From positions 1-64,000 of the forward strand of contig NZ_JAKGSB010000003.1 in NCBI RefSeq assembly GCF_021568905.1: a stretch of DNA of 64,000 nt, given 5' to 3'. The stretch's first letter is position 1. Each line of letters begins with the position of its first letter. The position numbers and the translations under genes were made by a program. This DNA comes from Zavarzinia marina (GTDB taxonomy: Bacteria; Pseudomonadota; Alphaproteobacteria; Zavarziniales; Zavarziniaceae). The notes beneath the pieces were generated by a model. The model had not been told where the DNA came from, ran no database searches, and saw only the letters and a list, made by a program, of their open reading frames with translations. Shown piece by piece: positions 23,797 to 32,146 of the stretch.

Positions 23797-24879
23797 TTAC
23801 GGCCGCACACCCATGCGGCGCAGGAAGCGGAAGTGATCGGCGACCATGCCGGCGAACGTCGTGCGGTGATAGTCGACGCCGCAGTCGCGGGCCAGGCGTT
23901 CGATCTCGCCATTGATGGCGCGGTAATGGACATGGGCCACGCGGGGGAACAGGTGGTGGGCGGCATGGGTATTGGCGCCGCCGGCGATGAAGCCGGCAAA
24001 GCGGCTGTCGGGGGCCCAATCGACCGAGGTGGCCACGGCATGGCCGGCGAAATCATGGGGCAGGCGGCCGTCGCCATCCGGCACCGGGAATTCGGCCGAG
24101 GTCGAGAAATGGGTGCCCACCAACAGAAAGACGAAGACGATGGACATCACCCCAAGCCCGAGGAGATAGAGCGCCAAAGCCCCGCCGAAGCCGATGGGCA
24201 GCACCGCCATGGGCACGACGAACCAGACCGTGACATGGATCAGCTTGCCCAGGGCGAATTCCATAAAGCGCGGCCAGGGGTGGCGGATGTTGCGGGCATT
24301 GGCCAATTCGCGCTTCACCAGATAGGAGTAATCCTGAATCCAGATGCTGTGCAGCGCGACCGCGGCATAGACCAGCGGCACATGGAGATGCTGGAACCGG
24401 AACCGGCGCTTCCACGGCTGGTTCGGCGACAGGCGCAGGAAGGGATTGGCGTCGATGTCGATATCCGAGCCATTCACATTCGGGAACACATGGTGCGAGG
24501 CATTGTGCCGCCAGCGCCACAGATAGGCATCGACCCCCAGGGGCGCGAAGGTCAGGAACTGGATCAGATGGTTCGGCCAGCGCCGCCGCGTCAGCGTGCC
24601 ATGGGCGCCGTCATGGCCGATGTTGATCGCCAGCAGCAGGATCGAAAGCCCGAAGGCCACTGCCGCCGCCGCTGCCGGCAGCATCGCCCCGCCGGACGCC
24701 AGCAGGCCGGCATAGGCAAGCCCCGCCAACCCGCCATAGACCGCGCCCTTGAGCAAAAGCAGGCGCCGCCCCCGGCGCAGCCGTCCCGGCTCCGCCAGGA
24801 TCGTCTCCACCCGGGCGCGCAGCCGTTCGGCGAAACCGTGATCCGGCCGGCGCGCGAAGGTGATCTTGCCGGCGCTCAT
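23797..24879 (-). CDS. Membrane fatty-acid desaturase
   Basis: The 360-residue integral membrane protein has the three histidine boxes of di-iron acyl desaturases: HDGAH at 89-93, RHNASHH at 124-130 and HAAHH at 305-309. Hydrophobic pairs flank them at about 42-88 and 214-256. It should introduce a double bond into an acyl lipid or acyl-CoA; the regiospecificity is not readable. The start codon overlaps the stop of the upstream TetR gene (ATGA), so the two are one transcript. The repressor probably adjusts membrane unsaturation. Its GC content is normal, though it is bracketed by mmsA and a degenerate mmsA end. Confidence 0.88.
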   Translation of the reverse strand: MSAGKITFARRPDHGFAERLRARVETILAEPGRLRRGRRLLLLKGAVYGGLAGLAYAGLLASGGAMLPAAAAAVAFGLSILLLAINIGHDGAHGTLTRRRWPNHLIQFLTFAPLGVDAYLWRWRHNASHHVFPNVNGSDIDIDANPFLRLSPNQPWKRRFRFQHLHVPLVYAAVALHSIWIQDYSYLVKRELANARNIRHPWPRFMEFALGKLIHVTVWFVVPMAVLPIGFGGALALYLLGLGVMSIVFVFLLVGTHFSTSAEFPVPDGDGRLPHDFAGHAVATSVDWAPDSRFAGFIAGGANTHAAHHLFPRVAHVHYRAINGEIERLARDCGVDYHRTTFAGMVADHFRFLRRMGVRP

Positions 24880-25466
24880 GGCGCGGCCCCCGCATCGAGG
24901 CCCAGCACCCGGCCGATGGCCGCGACCACCACCGCCGCGCGCTCCGCCAGCGGACCCTTCTCCTCCCCAAGCGCCACACTCTCGGCCGGTTGCAGGATCA
25001 TGCCCAGCACGATGGCGGTGACCAACCCGTCGTCGCCGGGGGGAAAGCCGCCCCCCACCTCCACCCGTGCCGAAGCGATCACGCCCCGCAGCACCGAGAT
25101 CGGGGTGACGGTCCCGACCGGCAGGCGCATGGTCGCCCCGCGCGGCCCCAGCAGCAGATAGGAGAACAGATCCCGGTCCCGGTCGAAGGCCTCATAGAAA
25201 TGCCCGACCAGCCCCGCGATCCGCGCCCCCGCCGTCCCGGCCCCGCGCAACCGCGCCTGGAGCGCATCGGCAAACGGCAGGTAATGCTCCAGAAAGATGG
25301 CATCCGCCATCGCCTCCTTCGACGGGAAATGCCGATAGATCGTCCCCTCGGCAATCCGCGCCTCCGCCGCAATATGCTTGGTCGTCGTCGCCCCCACGCC
25401 CTGCTGCGCGAAAAGCCGGATGGAAGCCTGAACAATCCTGCGTCGTGTCTCTGCCGGCGATGTCAT
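24876..25466 (-). CDS. TetR-family repressor, co-transcribed with the desaturase
   Basis: The 196-residue protein has a standard N-terminal TetR HTH (RRRIVQASIRLFAQQGVGATTTKHIAAEARIAEGTIYRHFPSKEAM, about residues 8-53) and a variable alpha-helical ligand domain. It overlaps the desaturase start by 4 bases. A perfect 8-2-8 palindrome lies 16 bases upstream of its ATG and is the obvious operator, which predicts autoregulation of the two-gene operon. The likely effector is a fatty acid or acyl-CoA, inferred from the partner. Confidence 0.9.
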   Translation of the reverse strand: MTSPAETRRRIVQASIRLFAQQGVGATTTKHIAAEARIAEGTIYRHFPSKEAMADAIFLEHYLPFADALQARLRGAGTAGARIAGLVGHFYEAFDRDRDLFSYLLLGPRGATMRLPVGTVTPISVLRGVIASARVEVGGGFPPGDDGLVTAIVLGMILQPAESVALGEEKGPLAERAAVVVAAIGRVLGLDAGAAP

Positions 25467-25481
25467 GGCGGCCTCGTCATG

Positions 25482-25499
25482 AGTGAGTGTTCACTCACT
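25482..25499. promoter_or_regulatory. Probable TetR operator palindrome
   Basis: AGTGAGTG at 25482-25489 and CACTCACT at 25492-25499 are perfect inverted arms with a TT spacer, 16 bases upstream of the TetR start. The size and location are those of a TetR-family autoregulatory operator. Confidence 0.75.
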
Positions 25500-25567
25500 A
25501 TGGGGGAGATGCTGCCTGGAGGCAAGAGGGATGCGCGGAGCGTGTTGGTGGATTTTGTGGAGGGGGC

Positions 25568-25607
25568 GAGGTGAGGTGAAGTGAGGTGAGGTGAGGTGAG
25601 GTGAGGT
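25568..25607. repeat. Pentanucleotide tandem repeat GAGGT x 8
   Basis: Eight consecutive 5-bp units GAGGT occupy 25568-25607; one unit is GAAGT. It stands at the transition from the GC-rich chromosome to the AT-richer segment. A tract like this is prone to slippage. It does not lie in a recognisable gene. Confidence 0.8.
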
Positions 25608-25690
25608 GGCCCCCTTGGAAGGGCAGGCTTTCTAAGCCTCGATTTATAGGCGGTTGGCCGCGCGAATTATTGGAGTGTCACCATAAATCG

Positions 25691-25787
25691 ACAGGTATAC
25701 GTCTCGGGGCTGAACGCGTGGTCCCGACGATGAAATATTCGCGTCAGCGGAAGAGAGAACGGCCAAGGGTAAGGGTTTGGCCTTTTT
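25691..25787 (+). pseudogene. Degenerate copy of the mmsA 3' end and its terminator
   Basis: In one frame this stretch encodes STGIRLGAERVVPTMKY, which aligns with the true mmsA C-terminus PTGIRSGAEFSIPTMK. The nucleotide match continues past the lost stop codon: CGCGTCAGCGGAAGAGAGAA here against CGCGAAAGCGGAGGAGAAGA after mmsA. It then ends in a hairpin GGCCAA/TTGGCC (25761-25766 and 25777-25782) followed by TTTTT, replacing the mmsA terminator. Weaker similarity may extend left to about 25673. It is a remnant of a second mmsA end, either duplicated locally or brought in with foreign DNA. Confidence 0.7.
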
Positions 25788-25850
25788 CTGGATGTTCGGG
25801 TACTGACCTGCATTGCGTATAGACGCAAGATAGAGCAAGATTGTCGCTAT

Positions 25851-25878
25851 GACTAATTTGATTCAATAAAAATTAGTC
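25851..25878. promoter_or_regulatory. Perfect AT-rich inverted repeat upstream of the NACHT gene
   Basis: GACTAATTT at 25851-25859 and AAATTAGTC at 25870-25878 form a perfect 9-bp inverted repeat around a 10-base spacer, 32 bases before the start codon of the AT-rich gene. It could be an operator, or a hairpin in the leader. A GAGGG ribosome binding site follows at 25902-25906. Confidence 0.55.
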
Positions 25879-25910
25879 AATCTGTTTTATTTATAAGAAG
25901 TGAGGGAAAA

Positions 25911-28127
25911 ATGGGGAGAAATCAGGAGAGAGGGGCAGCATTTGAGAATAAAGTAAGGCAATTTGCGGCAATTCGCTTTGCACATCAATTCAGATCGGAG
26001 CATCTATCCGGTATTAATTTCGATTGTGTTGCTTCGCCAAAATCTGATTATAAGATAATTATTGAGGCTACTATTGAAAATAGACTCGAAAAAATTCGAG
26101 GCCTTATAGCAAGATTGCAAATTGCAAAACAAAAGATGATTTCAGAAGGAATTTATGCGGAAGTTTATATTGTTCTCGATACCGATCCAACAAATTTTAT
26201 GATTGAGGGGGCAAAGGCGGCAAAAATACAGATTGATTCATTTTCGTCATTCTATAGGCACTGGTTCGATAATGCTGCATATATTGCAGCTCGGAAAAAG
26301 CGTCCGTTTGGAAGCGCTTTTAAAGAAGGATCTGACGGGCCTGATTCGAGACCGTATGTCCCGGTCCTATTTGATGGACAGGATGGTAAACGCTATGAAA
26401 TTAAAGATATAGCATTAAAAATCTCTCATGGATCGCGAGTTATTTTGGTCGGTGAATTTGGAACTGGAAAAAGTAGGGCCATACAGCAGTTATTCGACGA
26501 GCTTTTACCGCAGTCACCAACAGATAAAACAGCATTATCTATAGATTTGAGAACTATGTGGGGAACCCAAAATGCTGATGAGGTTCTGCGCCGGCATTTC
26601 TCTATGCTTCAAATGAGTCAAAATGCGAGTTCGGCGATTGACGCGCTCCATCACGATGATTTTGTTTTACTTTTAGATGGATTTGACGAATTGGCGATTC
26701 AAGATTGGGGAAATGAAGCCGGGACAATATCAAAATCAAGAAATAGAACTATGGATCCGGTTCGAGATTTATTAAATAGAACTAAATCTGGCGCACTCAT
26801 TACTGGTAGATCGCATTATTTCAGTAGTGATAAGGAAATGTTATCGGCCCTTGGTTTAAATAATGATGCATTGATTATTTCAACGCCTCCGGAATTTACG
26901 ATTTCTGAGACGAAGCAATTTCTAAAGGACATGGGGCGCGATGTGGAAATACCCAATTGGCTTCCTAGGAAGCCGCTTGTTGCAGAAATGTTCGCAGAAT
27001 TTTCTGATATAGCTTTGAGTAACATACAGATAGTGAACAGGCCAGCGTTTTGGGAAATGTTTATTGACCAGCTCTGTGAAAGAGATTCTAGAATTCGTCA
27101 AAGTTACGACTCTGAAGCGCTTAAGAAAATACTGTGCAAATTGTCCCGAAAAGCCAGGGCAACGGCAGATGGGAGGGGACCTATAACGCCATTTGATGTG
27201 CAAACAATATTTGGCGAAGTTGTTGGTCAACTTCCTGCCCAAGAGGCCTCGGCTATGTTGCAGCGCCTTCCTGGATTGGGGCGAGTGGCCTCAGAAACAG
27301 ACGACAGGCAATTTGTTGACGATTTTATTGTGGAGGGACTCAGGGGATTAGATGTTGCTAATATATTGGCTTTATATGAACAAAATGTTCAAAGTGATCA
27401 TTGGAAGCATGGGGCCGGTGTTCTCGGTCTTGAAATTATAGCCAACAGAGTAGGGCAGAGTTTTTCTATTTCTGACGCTACCCACCGGATACAGTCGGAG
27501 CGAGGAGAAAGCGGTGGGCCTCTTTCTTGTGACATTGTTGGTGGTTTATTATTATGCGATATTAATGAATTAGATTTCTCTGGATCTGAGGTGGTTGGTG
27601 GGTATGTATCTGTATTAGATTTTTCTTCAAAGAATGTAATGGGTCTGCATATAGAAAGTTGTGAAATTAAATTCCTCAATATTTTCAATTCCTCAGTAGT
27701 AGATGTGAAAATTTCTAATTCGACTATCGAATATCTTGAGGGGGCGTCAGGCGATGAAACACCAGAATGGCTTCAATCTTGTATCGTTGCTGATCGCCTA
27801 AAATTGGACACGGTGGCGAGAATCAAGAGAACGGAATTATCTCCAAGTCAAATTCTTTTAGTGACTATTTTAAGAAAGACCTTTCTGCAACCGGGTAGTG
27901 GACGGAAAGAAGAGGCTTTACTTCGAGGATTGGGGGAATTTGGCGATGCGAAATTGCAATCCAAAGTTTTGTCAGTCTTGATTAAGAATAGATTTTTGAC
28001 GGAAGCTCCTGGTCGATCTGGTAAACTTTTTGTTCCGGAACGATCAATGACTTCTCGTGTTAAGGCGATGATGTCAAAATTACAACAAAGTGACGATGAG
28101 GTTTGGAGAGAAATATCGAAATTGTGA
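25911..28127 (+). CDS. NACHT-type STAND NTPase with N-terminal nuclease-like domain (candidate defence protein)
   Basis: The 738-residue protein is encoded in AT-rich DNA with AAA, ATT, AGA and TTA codons quite unlike the neighbours. Residues 1-130 resemble a PD-(D/E)xK fold (Glu12, Asp38 in GINFDCV, Glu52 in IIIEAT, with Thr54 where Lys is usual). Residues 177-310 are the NTPase: Walker A GEFGTGKS at 181-188, Walker B FVLLLDGFDEL at 251-261 and the sensor-like ALITGRSHYF near 295-304, a NACHT signature. A helical region follows. Residues 536-612 look like beta-helix or pentapeptide-type repeats (DFSGSE, DFSSKN), and 643-720 like a winged helix. Such proteins act in anti-phage defence. The family call is good; the function is inferred. 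Confidence 0.75.
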   Translation: MGRNQERGAAFENKVRQFAAIRFAHQFRSEHLSGINFDCVASPKSDYKIIIEATIENRLEKIRGLIARLQIAKQKMISEGIYAEVYIVLDTDPTNFMIEGAKAAKIQIDSFSSFYRHWFDNAAYIAARKKRPFGSAFKEGSDGPDSRPYVPVLFDGQDGKRYEIKDIALKISHGSRVILVGEFGTGKSRAIQQLFDELLPQSPTDKTALSIDLRTMWGTQNADEVLRRHFSMLQMSQNASSAIDALHHDDFVLLLDGFDELAIQDWGNEAGTISKSRNRTMDPVRDLLNRTKSGALITGRSHYFSSDKEMLSALGLNNDALIISTPPEFTISETKQFLKDMGRDVEIPNWLPRKPLVAEMFAEFSDIALSNIQIVNRPAFWEMFIDQLCERDSRIRQSYDSEALKKILCKLSRKARATADGRGPITPFDVQTIFGEVVGQLPAQEASAMLQRLPGLGRVASETDDRQFVDDFIVEGLRGLDVANILALYEQNVQSDHWKHGAGVLGLEIIANRVGQSFSISDATHRIQSERGESGGPLSCDIVGGLLLCDINELDFSGSEVVGGYVSVLDFSSKNVMGLHIESCEIKFLNIFNSSVVDVKISNSTIEYLEGASGDETPEWLQSCIVADRLKLDTVARIKRTELSPSQILLVTILRKTFLQPGSGRKEEALLRGLGEFGDAKLQSKVLSVLIKNRFLTEAPGRSGKLFVPERSMTSRVKAMMSKLQQSDDEVWREISKL

Positions 28128-28210
28128 AAGATGTAGAATATAGTGATGCAGATTTTAGAGATACAATGAAATATTTGTTAATATTTAAAGAAATTTTCTT
28201 CAAATTCTGA
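28124..28210 (+). CDS. Short ORF overlapping the NACHT gene stop (28 residues)
   Basis: A GTG at 28124 overlaps the NACHT stop codon in a GTGA arrangement that would allow translational coupling. The frame stays open for 28 codons (VKDVEYSDADFRDTMKYLLI then FKEIFFKF) to a TGA at 28208-28210. It has the same AT-rich codon use. It may be the start of a truncated second gene of the acquired unit, or chance. The following bases up to 28360 are AT-rich at first and hold nothing recognisable. Confidence 0.3.
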   Translation: MKDVEYSDADFRDTMKYLLIFKEIFFKF

Positions 28211-28360
28211 CTTTATGTCTAAAATGGGCGCTATAAATCACTTGCGTGCTTGTGTTTAAAATTGATTTGCTCGCTCTGGTTGCCCATCATGCTATGAAAT
28301 TTCACCAAATTCCCGGGCGTGTCACTCCATTCTAGTATGCGGCACATCACCCCCCGCTCA

Positions 28361-28726
28361 CTACTTCACCTCCCGGTGCCACCCCTTGCCGAACATGCAG
28401 TCTTCGATCACGGCGCGGCGGGGGGCTGCGTTGGTGTCGTGGGTGGTCCATTGGTCGGGGATCCAGTGGCCGGGGGAGGTGGTGCAGGCGGTGACGTGGC
28501 CTTTGGCGTCATAGGCGCAGGTGGTTTCGGGCCGGTCGAAATGGGCGGGGGTGGCGAGATAGCGTTCCAGGGCCGGGGGATAGCGGTCGTAGCCGAGGAC
28601 TTCGCAGGCGGCGAGGTCGCGGTCGCGGTCGGTTTCACTGGCGCCGGGCTTTTCCCAGGTGGCGCAGCCGGAAAGGGCCAGGGCGGCGACGGTGACGAGG
28701 GCGATCGGCGGGAGTCGGTGTGTCAT
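28361..28726 (-). CDS. Small secreted lipoprotein of unknown function
   Basis: The 121-residue protein starts with a lipoprotein signal peptide (HRLPPIALVTVAALALSGCA) with the lipobox LSGC and the acylated Cys at position 21. The mature part has four further cysteines (AACEVLG, TTCAYD, TACTTS, EDCMFG) that could form two disulfides. It ends in FGKGWHREVK. I do not recognise a family with a known role. It would be anchored in the outer membrane facing the periplasm. It lies between the AT-rich segment and htpG, and its own GC content is high, so it belongs to the resident chromosome. Confidence 0.75.
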   Translation of the reverse strand: MTHRLPPIALVTVAALALSGCATWEKPGASETDRDRDLAACEVLGYDRYPPALERYLATPAHFDRPETTCAYDAKGHVTACTTSPGHWIPDQWTTHDTNAAPRRAVIEDCMFGKGWHREVK

Positions 28727-28831
28727 CGGGGGGCCTCCGCTGAGCGGCGCGGGGGCGGCCGCTCGTTCGCATGATGATGTATCTGCGCGTGGGGGGCTGT
28801 GCCTTTGGTCACAGCCCTTTCCGGCGGAAGG

Positions 28832-28854
28832 CCCCGGCCTGCGCCGGGGCGACG
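28832..28854. repeat. Single REP-like palindrome
   Basis: The unit CCCCGGCCTGCGCCGGGGCG (28832-28851) is the right-hand half of the composite repeat seen elsewhere in the window. It is followed by a partial echo of the GACGCAGGT end (28851-28872). It lies between htpG and the lipoprotein gene. Confidence 0.6.
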
Positions 28855-28888
28855 CAGGTCGGGCGACGCAGGTGGGGTACCGTGGGGA

Positions 28889-30805
28889 TCAGGCGACCGC
28901 TTTGGTCATCACGTCCGACAGGCGGCGTGCGAAGGCGGCGGGGTCGGTGGGGATTTCGCCTTCGACGATGCGGGCCTGATCGAGGAGGAGATGGGCGGCG
29001 TCGGCCAGGGTGTCGGCGGTGCCGTCGGTCTCGGCGCGGGCGGCCAGGGCTTTGACTAGAGGGTGGCCGGGGTTGATTTCCAGGATGCGGGCGGTGTCGA
29101 AGCCGGCGTCCGGGCCCTTGGCGGCGCGCATCAGGCGGGCCAGATGCATGTCCATGTCGCCATTGTCGGCGACGAGGCAGACCGCGCTGTCGGTCAGGCG
29201 CCTGGAGACGCGGACGTCCTTCACGGCATCGCCCAGGGCCAGTTTGGCGGCGGCGATCAGCTTGTCGAGGGCGGCATCGGGGGCATTGTCCGCCTTGGTC
29301 TCGGGCTTGTCCTCGGCATCGGGGATCTGGGAGAGGTCGATGTCGCCGCGCGTGACCGACTGGAAGGGCTTGCCGTCCCAGTCGAGACCGGCGCCGGTCC
29401 AGAAATCGTCGATCGGGTCGGACAGCAGCAGCACTTCGATGTCGCGCGCCTTGAAGGCTTCGAGCTGCGGCGACTTGGCGATATGGGCGGCGTCGCCGGT
29501 GATGAAATAGACCGCCGTCTGATTGGGCCGCATGCGTTCGGCATAGTCGGCCAGGCTGATCCATTCGCCGTTCGACTTGGTCGATTTGAAGCGGGCGATC
29601 TTGAGGATCTGCTCACGCCGCTCGAAATCCTCGTAGAGACCTTCCTTGACGACCGCGCCGAAGGCATCCCAGAAGGCGGCGAAGGCCTCCTTGTCGGCCG
29701 CGCGCTTCTCGAGGTCGGAGAGCACCTTCTTCACGAGGCCGGAGCGGATCTTGGCGGTCAGCGGGCTTTCCTGCAGCATCTCGCGCGAGATGTTCAGGGG
29801 CAGATCGGCACTGTCGACGACGCCGCGCAGGAAGCGCAGCCAGCCGGGCAGCAGGGCTTCGCAATCGTCGGTGATGAAGACCCGGCGGACATAGAGTTTC
29901 AGCCGGCTCTGGCGCTTGGGATCGAACAGGTCGAAGGGCCGCGCCGTCGGCACGAACAGAAGGCCGGTATATTCGATCGTGCCCTCGGCCTTCCAGTGGA
30001 TGGTGGCCCAGGGCTCGTCCATGGCATGGCCGATGTGACGGTAGAATTCGGTATATTGCTCCGCCGTGATGTCGGCCTTCGGGCGGGTCCAGAGGGCGGA
30101 GGCGCTGTTCAGGGTCTCGTCCTCGGCGGGCGCCGCATCGTCGGCGTCCTCGCCTTCGGCTTTGGGCACGGCCTTCAGGATTACCGGCAGGGCGATATGG
30201 TCGGAATAGGTCTTCACGATCCGCTTCAGGCGCCAGGGATCGAGGAATTCATCCTCCCCCTCGCGCAGGTGCAGCGTGATCGTGGTGCCACGCGTGGCGC
30301 GTTCCGCAGGACCCAGGCTGTAGGTGCCGGCGCCGTCCGACTCCCAGGCGAAGGCGTCCGTCTGGCCGGCTTTCCTGGAGACGACATGGACCCGGTCCGC
30401 CACCATGAAGACCGAATAGAAGCCGACGCCGAACCGCCCGATCAGGGACATGTCCTTCGACTCGTCGCCCGAGAGTTGCTCGACGAAGGCGGAGGTGCCG
30501 GAGCGGGCGATGGTGCCCAGATTGGCGATCAGCTCGTCCTTCGACATGCCGATGCCATTGTCGGAAACCGTGAGGGTGCGGCTGTCCTTGTCGAGGGCGA
30601 TCTCCACCCGGAAGCCCGGATCGTCGGCGGTCAGCGCCGGCTCGGTCAGGGCTTCGTAGCGCAGCTTGTCGCAGGCGTCGGAGGCGTTGGAGATCAGCTC
30701 GCGGAGGAAGATCTCCTTCTCGGAATAGACCGAATGCACCATGAGGTGCAGCAGCCGCGCCACCTCCGCCTCGAAGCCGCGGGTTTCGATGGTTTCCGTC
30801 GTCAT
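28889..30805 (-). CDS. htpG: Chaperone protein HtpG (Hsp90)
   Basis: The 638-residue cytosolic chaperone has the GHKL ATPase domain at the N-terminus (LLHLMVHSVYSEKEIFLRELISNASDACDKLRY, with DNGIGMSKDELIANLGTIARSGT and GRFGVGFYSVFMV). The Hsp90 middle domain (GVVDSADLPLNISREMLQ) and the C-terminal dimerisation domain follow. The ATG at 30805 has AGGAGA 4-9 bases upstream and matches the family start; upstream in-frame codons are rejected. Length agrees with bacterial HtpG. It is probably monocistronic. No heat-shock promoter was identified with confidence. Confidence 0.97.
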   Translation of the reverse strand: MTTETIETRGFEAEVARLLHLMVHSVYSEKEIFLRELISNASDACDKLRYEALTEPALTADDPGFRVEIALDKDSRTLTVSDNGIGMSKDELIANLGTIARSGTSAFVEQLSGDESKDMSLIGRFGVGFYSVFMVADRVHVVSRKAGQTDAFAWESDGAGTYSLGPAERATRGTTITLHLREGEDEFLDPWRLKRIVKTYSDHIALPVILKAVPKAEGEDADDAAPAEDETLNSASALWTRPKADITAEQYTEFYRHIGHAMDEPWATIHWKAEGTIEYTGLLFVPTARPFDLFDPKRQSRLKLYVRRVFITDDCEALLPGWLRFLRGVVDSADLPLNISREMLQESPLTAKIRSGLVKKVLSDLEKRAADKEAFAAFWDAFGAVVKEGLYEDFERREQILKIARFKSTKSNGEWISLADYAERMRPNQTAVYFITGDAAHIAKSPQLEAFKARDIEVLLLSDPIDDFWTGAGLDWDGKPFQSVTRGDIDLSQIPDAEDKPETKADNAPDAALDKLIAAAKLALGDAVKDVRVSRRLTDSAVCLVADNGDMDMHLARLMRAAKGPDAGFDTARILEINPGHPLVKALAARAETDGTADTLADAAHLLLDQARIVEGEIPTDPAAFARRLSDVMTKAVA

Positions 30806-30922
30806 GATCTCCTGCCTCGACCTGGGTTTTCGGTGCGCTGTCGATATAGGAAGAGGGGGCGGGGCTTCAAGGGATCCGTGGCGATCGGCCCTTCCAACCC
30901 AAGGCATTCTCCCCTTAAGCGC

Positions 30923-31004
30923 GTCATCCCGGCGAAGGCCGGGATCTTTCGACGGAAGGGCGCCCCTTGCGGATGGAGGCCCCGGCCTTCGCCGGGGCGA
31001 CGAA
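30923..31004. repeat. REP-like composite between htpG and the ABC operon end
   Basis: The left palindrome 30923-30945 (core CATCCCGGCGAAGGCCGGG) and right palindrome 30980-31004 (core CCCCGGCCTTCGCCGGGG) are inverted relative to each other, with a 34-base spacer that contains GAAGGGCGCCCCTT. This is the best-preserved copy of the composite and shares its spacer motif with the copies at 1843-1924 and 10512-10599. Confidence 0.75.
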
Positions 31005-31022
31005 TCAGGTAGAGAGGGCGCC

Positions 31023-32135
31023 TTAAGGTGTGTCGGGAGTCGCTTCCGGCACGGGCGCCGGCTTCGGGTCGAAGAGGTCGCCGGGGGCCGGGGTCAGGTC
31101 GATCACCCGCGTGCCGTCGAGACGGTAGAGCCAGCCCTTGGTGCGGGCGTTGATGGCGCCCGCTTCGGCGCGGACGGTTTCCGCGTCCTTCAGCAGGGGT
31201 TCGCCGTCCGGGCCCTTCACGTCGACGGGCGCCACCTCGGGCCGGCCGGCCGAAGCCTCGATGGTGGTCCAGCCCTGGCCGTCGATGGAGACGAGGTTCA
31301 GGGTCAGGGTCAGGCCGTCGAAGGTCTTGTATTCGACCGTCGCCAGGGGCTTGCCGTCGGGCGCGCCCTTCACCTTCTGCACATCCTCGAGGGCCAGATA
31401 GGTGGCCGCCACCGCGAGCGCGCCGATGCGGCCCTTCTTCGGCAGGATGGCGTCCGCGTCCTGGCCCTCGACGGCGAAATCGCCGGTGGGGGTTTCGCGG
31501 GCGATGGTCGCGGTCTCGCCGTTCCGGGTCACGGCGACGGTGGCGAAACGCTCCGGCGCGACCACCAGCAGTTCGCGGTCCAGCCACGCGGCGGCGCCCC
31601 GTTCAGGGCGGATGTCGGCTTCCGCCTCCCACGATGCGTCCTGGCCGGCGAGGCGGACGAAATAGCGCGGCAGCCGGCTGGCGCCGAGGGTGTCGACGGG
31701 CCGGCCCAGGATGATGTCGGCGATCGCCGTGCCCGAACTGTCGGCGGCGGTCACGCGCAGGCCCTTGGTGCCCGGCCCGACGTCCTCGACGTCGAGGAAG
31801 TGATAGCGGTCGGGCCGCGCGGTCTTCGGCTCGATCGCCACCATGTCCGAGAGGCCGACCAGCAGGCGCCGGATCTTGCCGAAGTCGGCGGGATAGTCGC
31901 CCCGTTCCGGCATCACCCAACGCTCGCCGTCGACGCGCTTCAGGGTGAAGCGGCCTTCGGCGCCCTCGATGGCGACGGTGGCGACATCGTTGAGCGCCCC
32001 CTTCAGGTCCGGCATGAGGGGGCGGCCCGAGAGGTCGGCACTGGTCACACGGATGCGCTCCGCCACCAGCCAGGCGCCGGTCAGCCCGAGCACGATGGTG
32101 AGGCCGAGCAGGAAGACGAGGGTCGAGCGACGCAT
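31023..32135 (-). CDS. DUF4340 protein of a Gld-type ABC operon
   Basis: The 370-residue protein has one N-terminal membrane anchor (LVFLLGLTIVLGLTGAWLVA) and a large periplasmic part of DUF4340 type (KRVDGERWVMPERGDYPADFGKIRRLLVGLSDM and repeats of that fold). The family is regularly found as the last gene after an ABC-2 ATPase, permease and GldG-like protein, as here. Its biochemical role is unknown. It starts 11 bases after the GldG-like gene and the C-terminus is proline-rich. Confidence 0.82.
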   Translation of the reverse strand: MRRSTLVFLLGLTIVLGLTGAWLVAERIRVTSADLSGRPLMPDLKGALNDVATVAIEGAEGRFTLKRVDGERWVMPERGDYPADFGKIRRLLVGLSDMVAIEPKTARPDRYHFLDVEDVGPGTKGLRVTAADSSGTAIADIILGRPVDTLGASRLPRYFVRLAGQDASWEAEADIRPERGAAAWLDRELLVVAPERFATVAVTRNGETATIARETPTGDFAVEGQDADAILPKKGRIGALAVAATYLALEDVQKVKGAPDGKPLATVEYKTFDGLTLTLNLVSIDGQGWTTIEASAGRPEVAPVDVKGPDGEPLLKDAETVRAEAGAINARTKGWLYRLDGTRVIDLTPAPGDLFDPKPAPVPEATPDTP

Positions 32136-32146
32136 GGGCGAAGCTC

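Noticed and set aside
23797-25466. The desaturase/TetR pair as part of the foreign island
   Set aside because: Although bracketed by the two mmsA ends, both genes have the GC content and codon use of the chromosome. Only the DNA to the right is clearly foreign.
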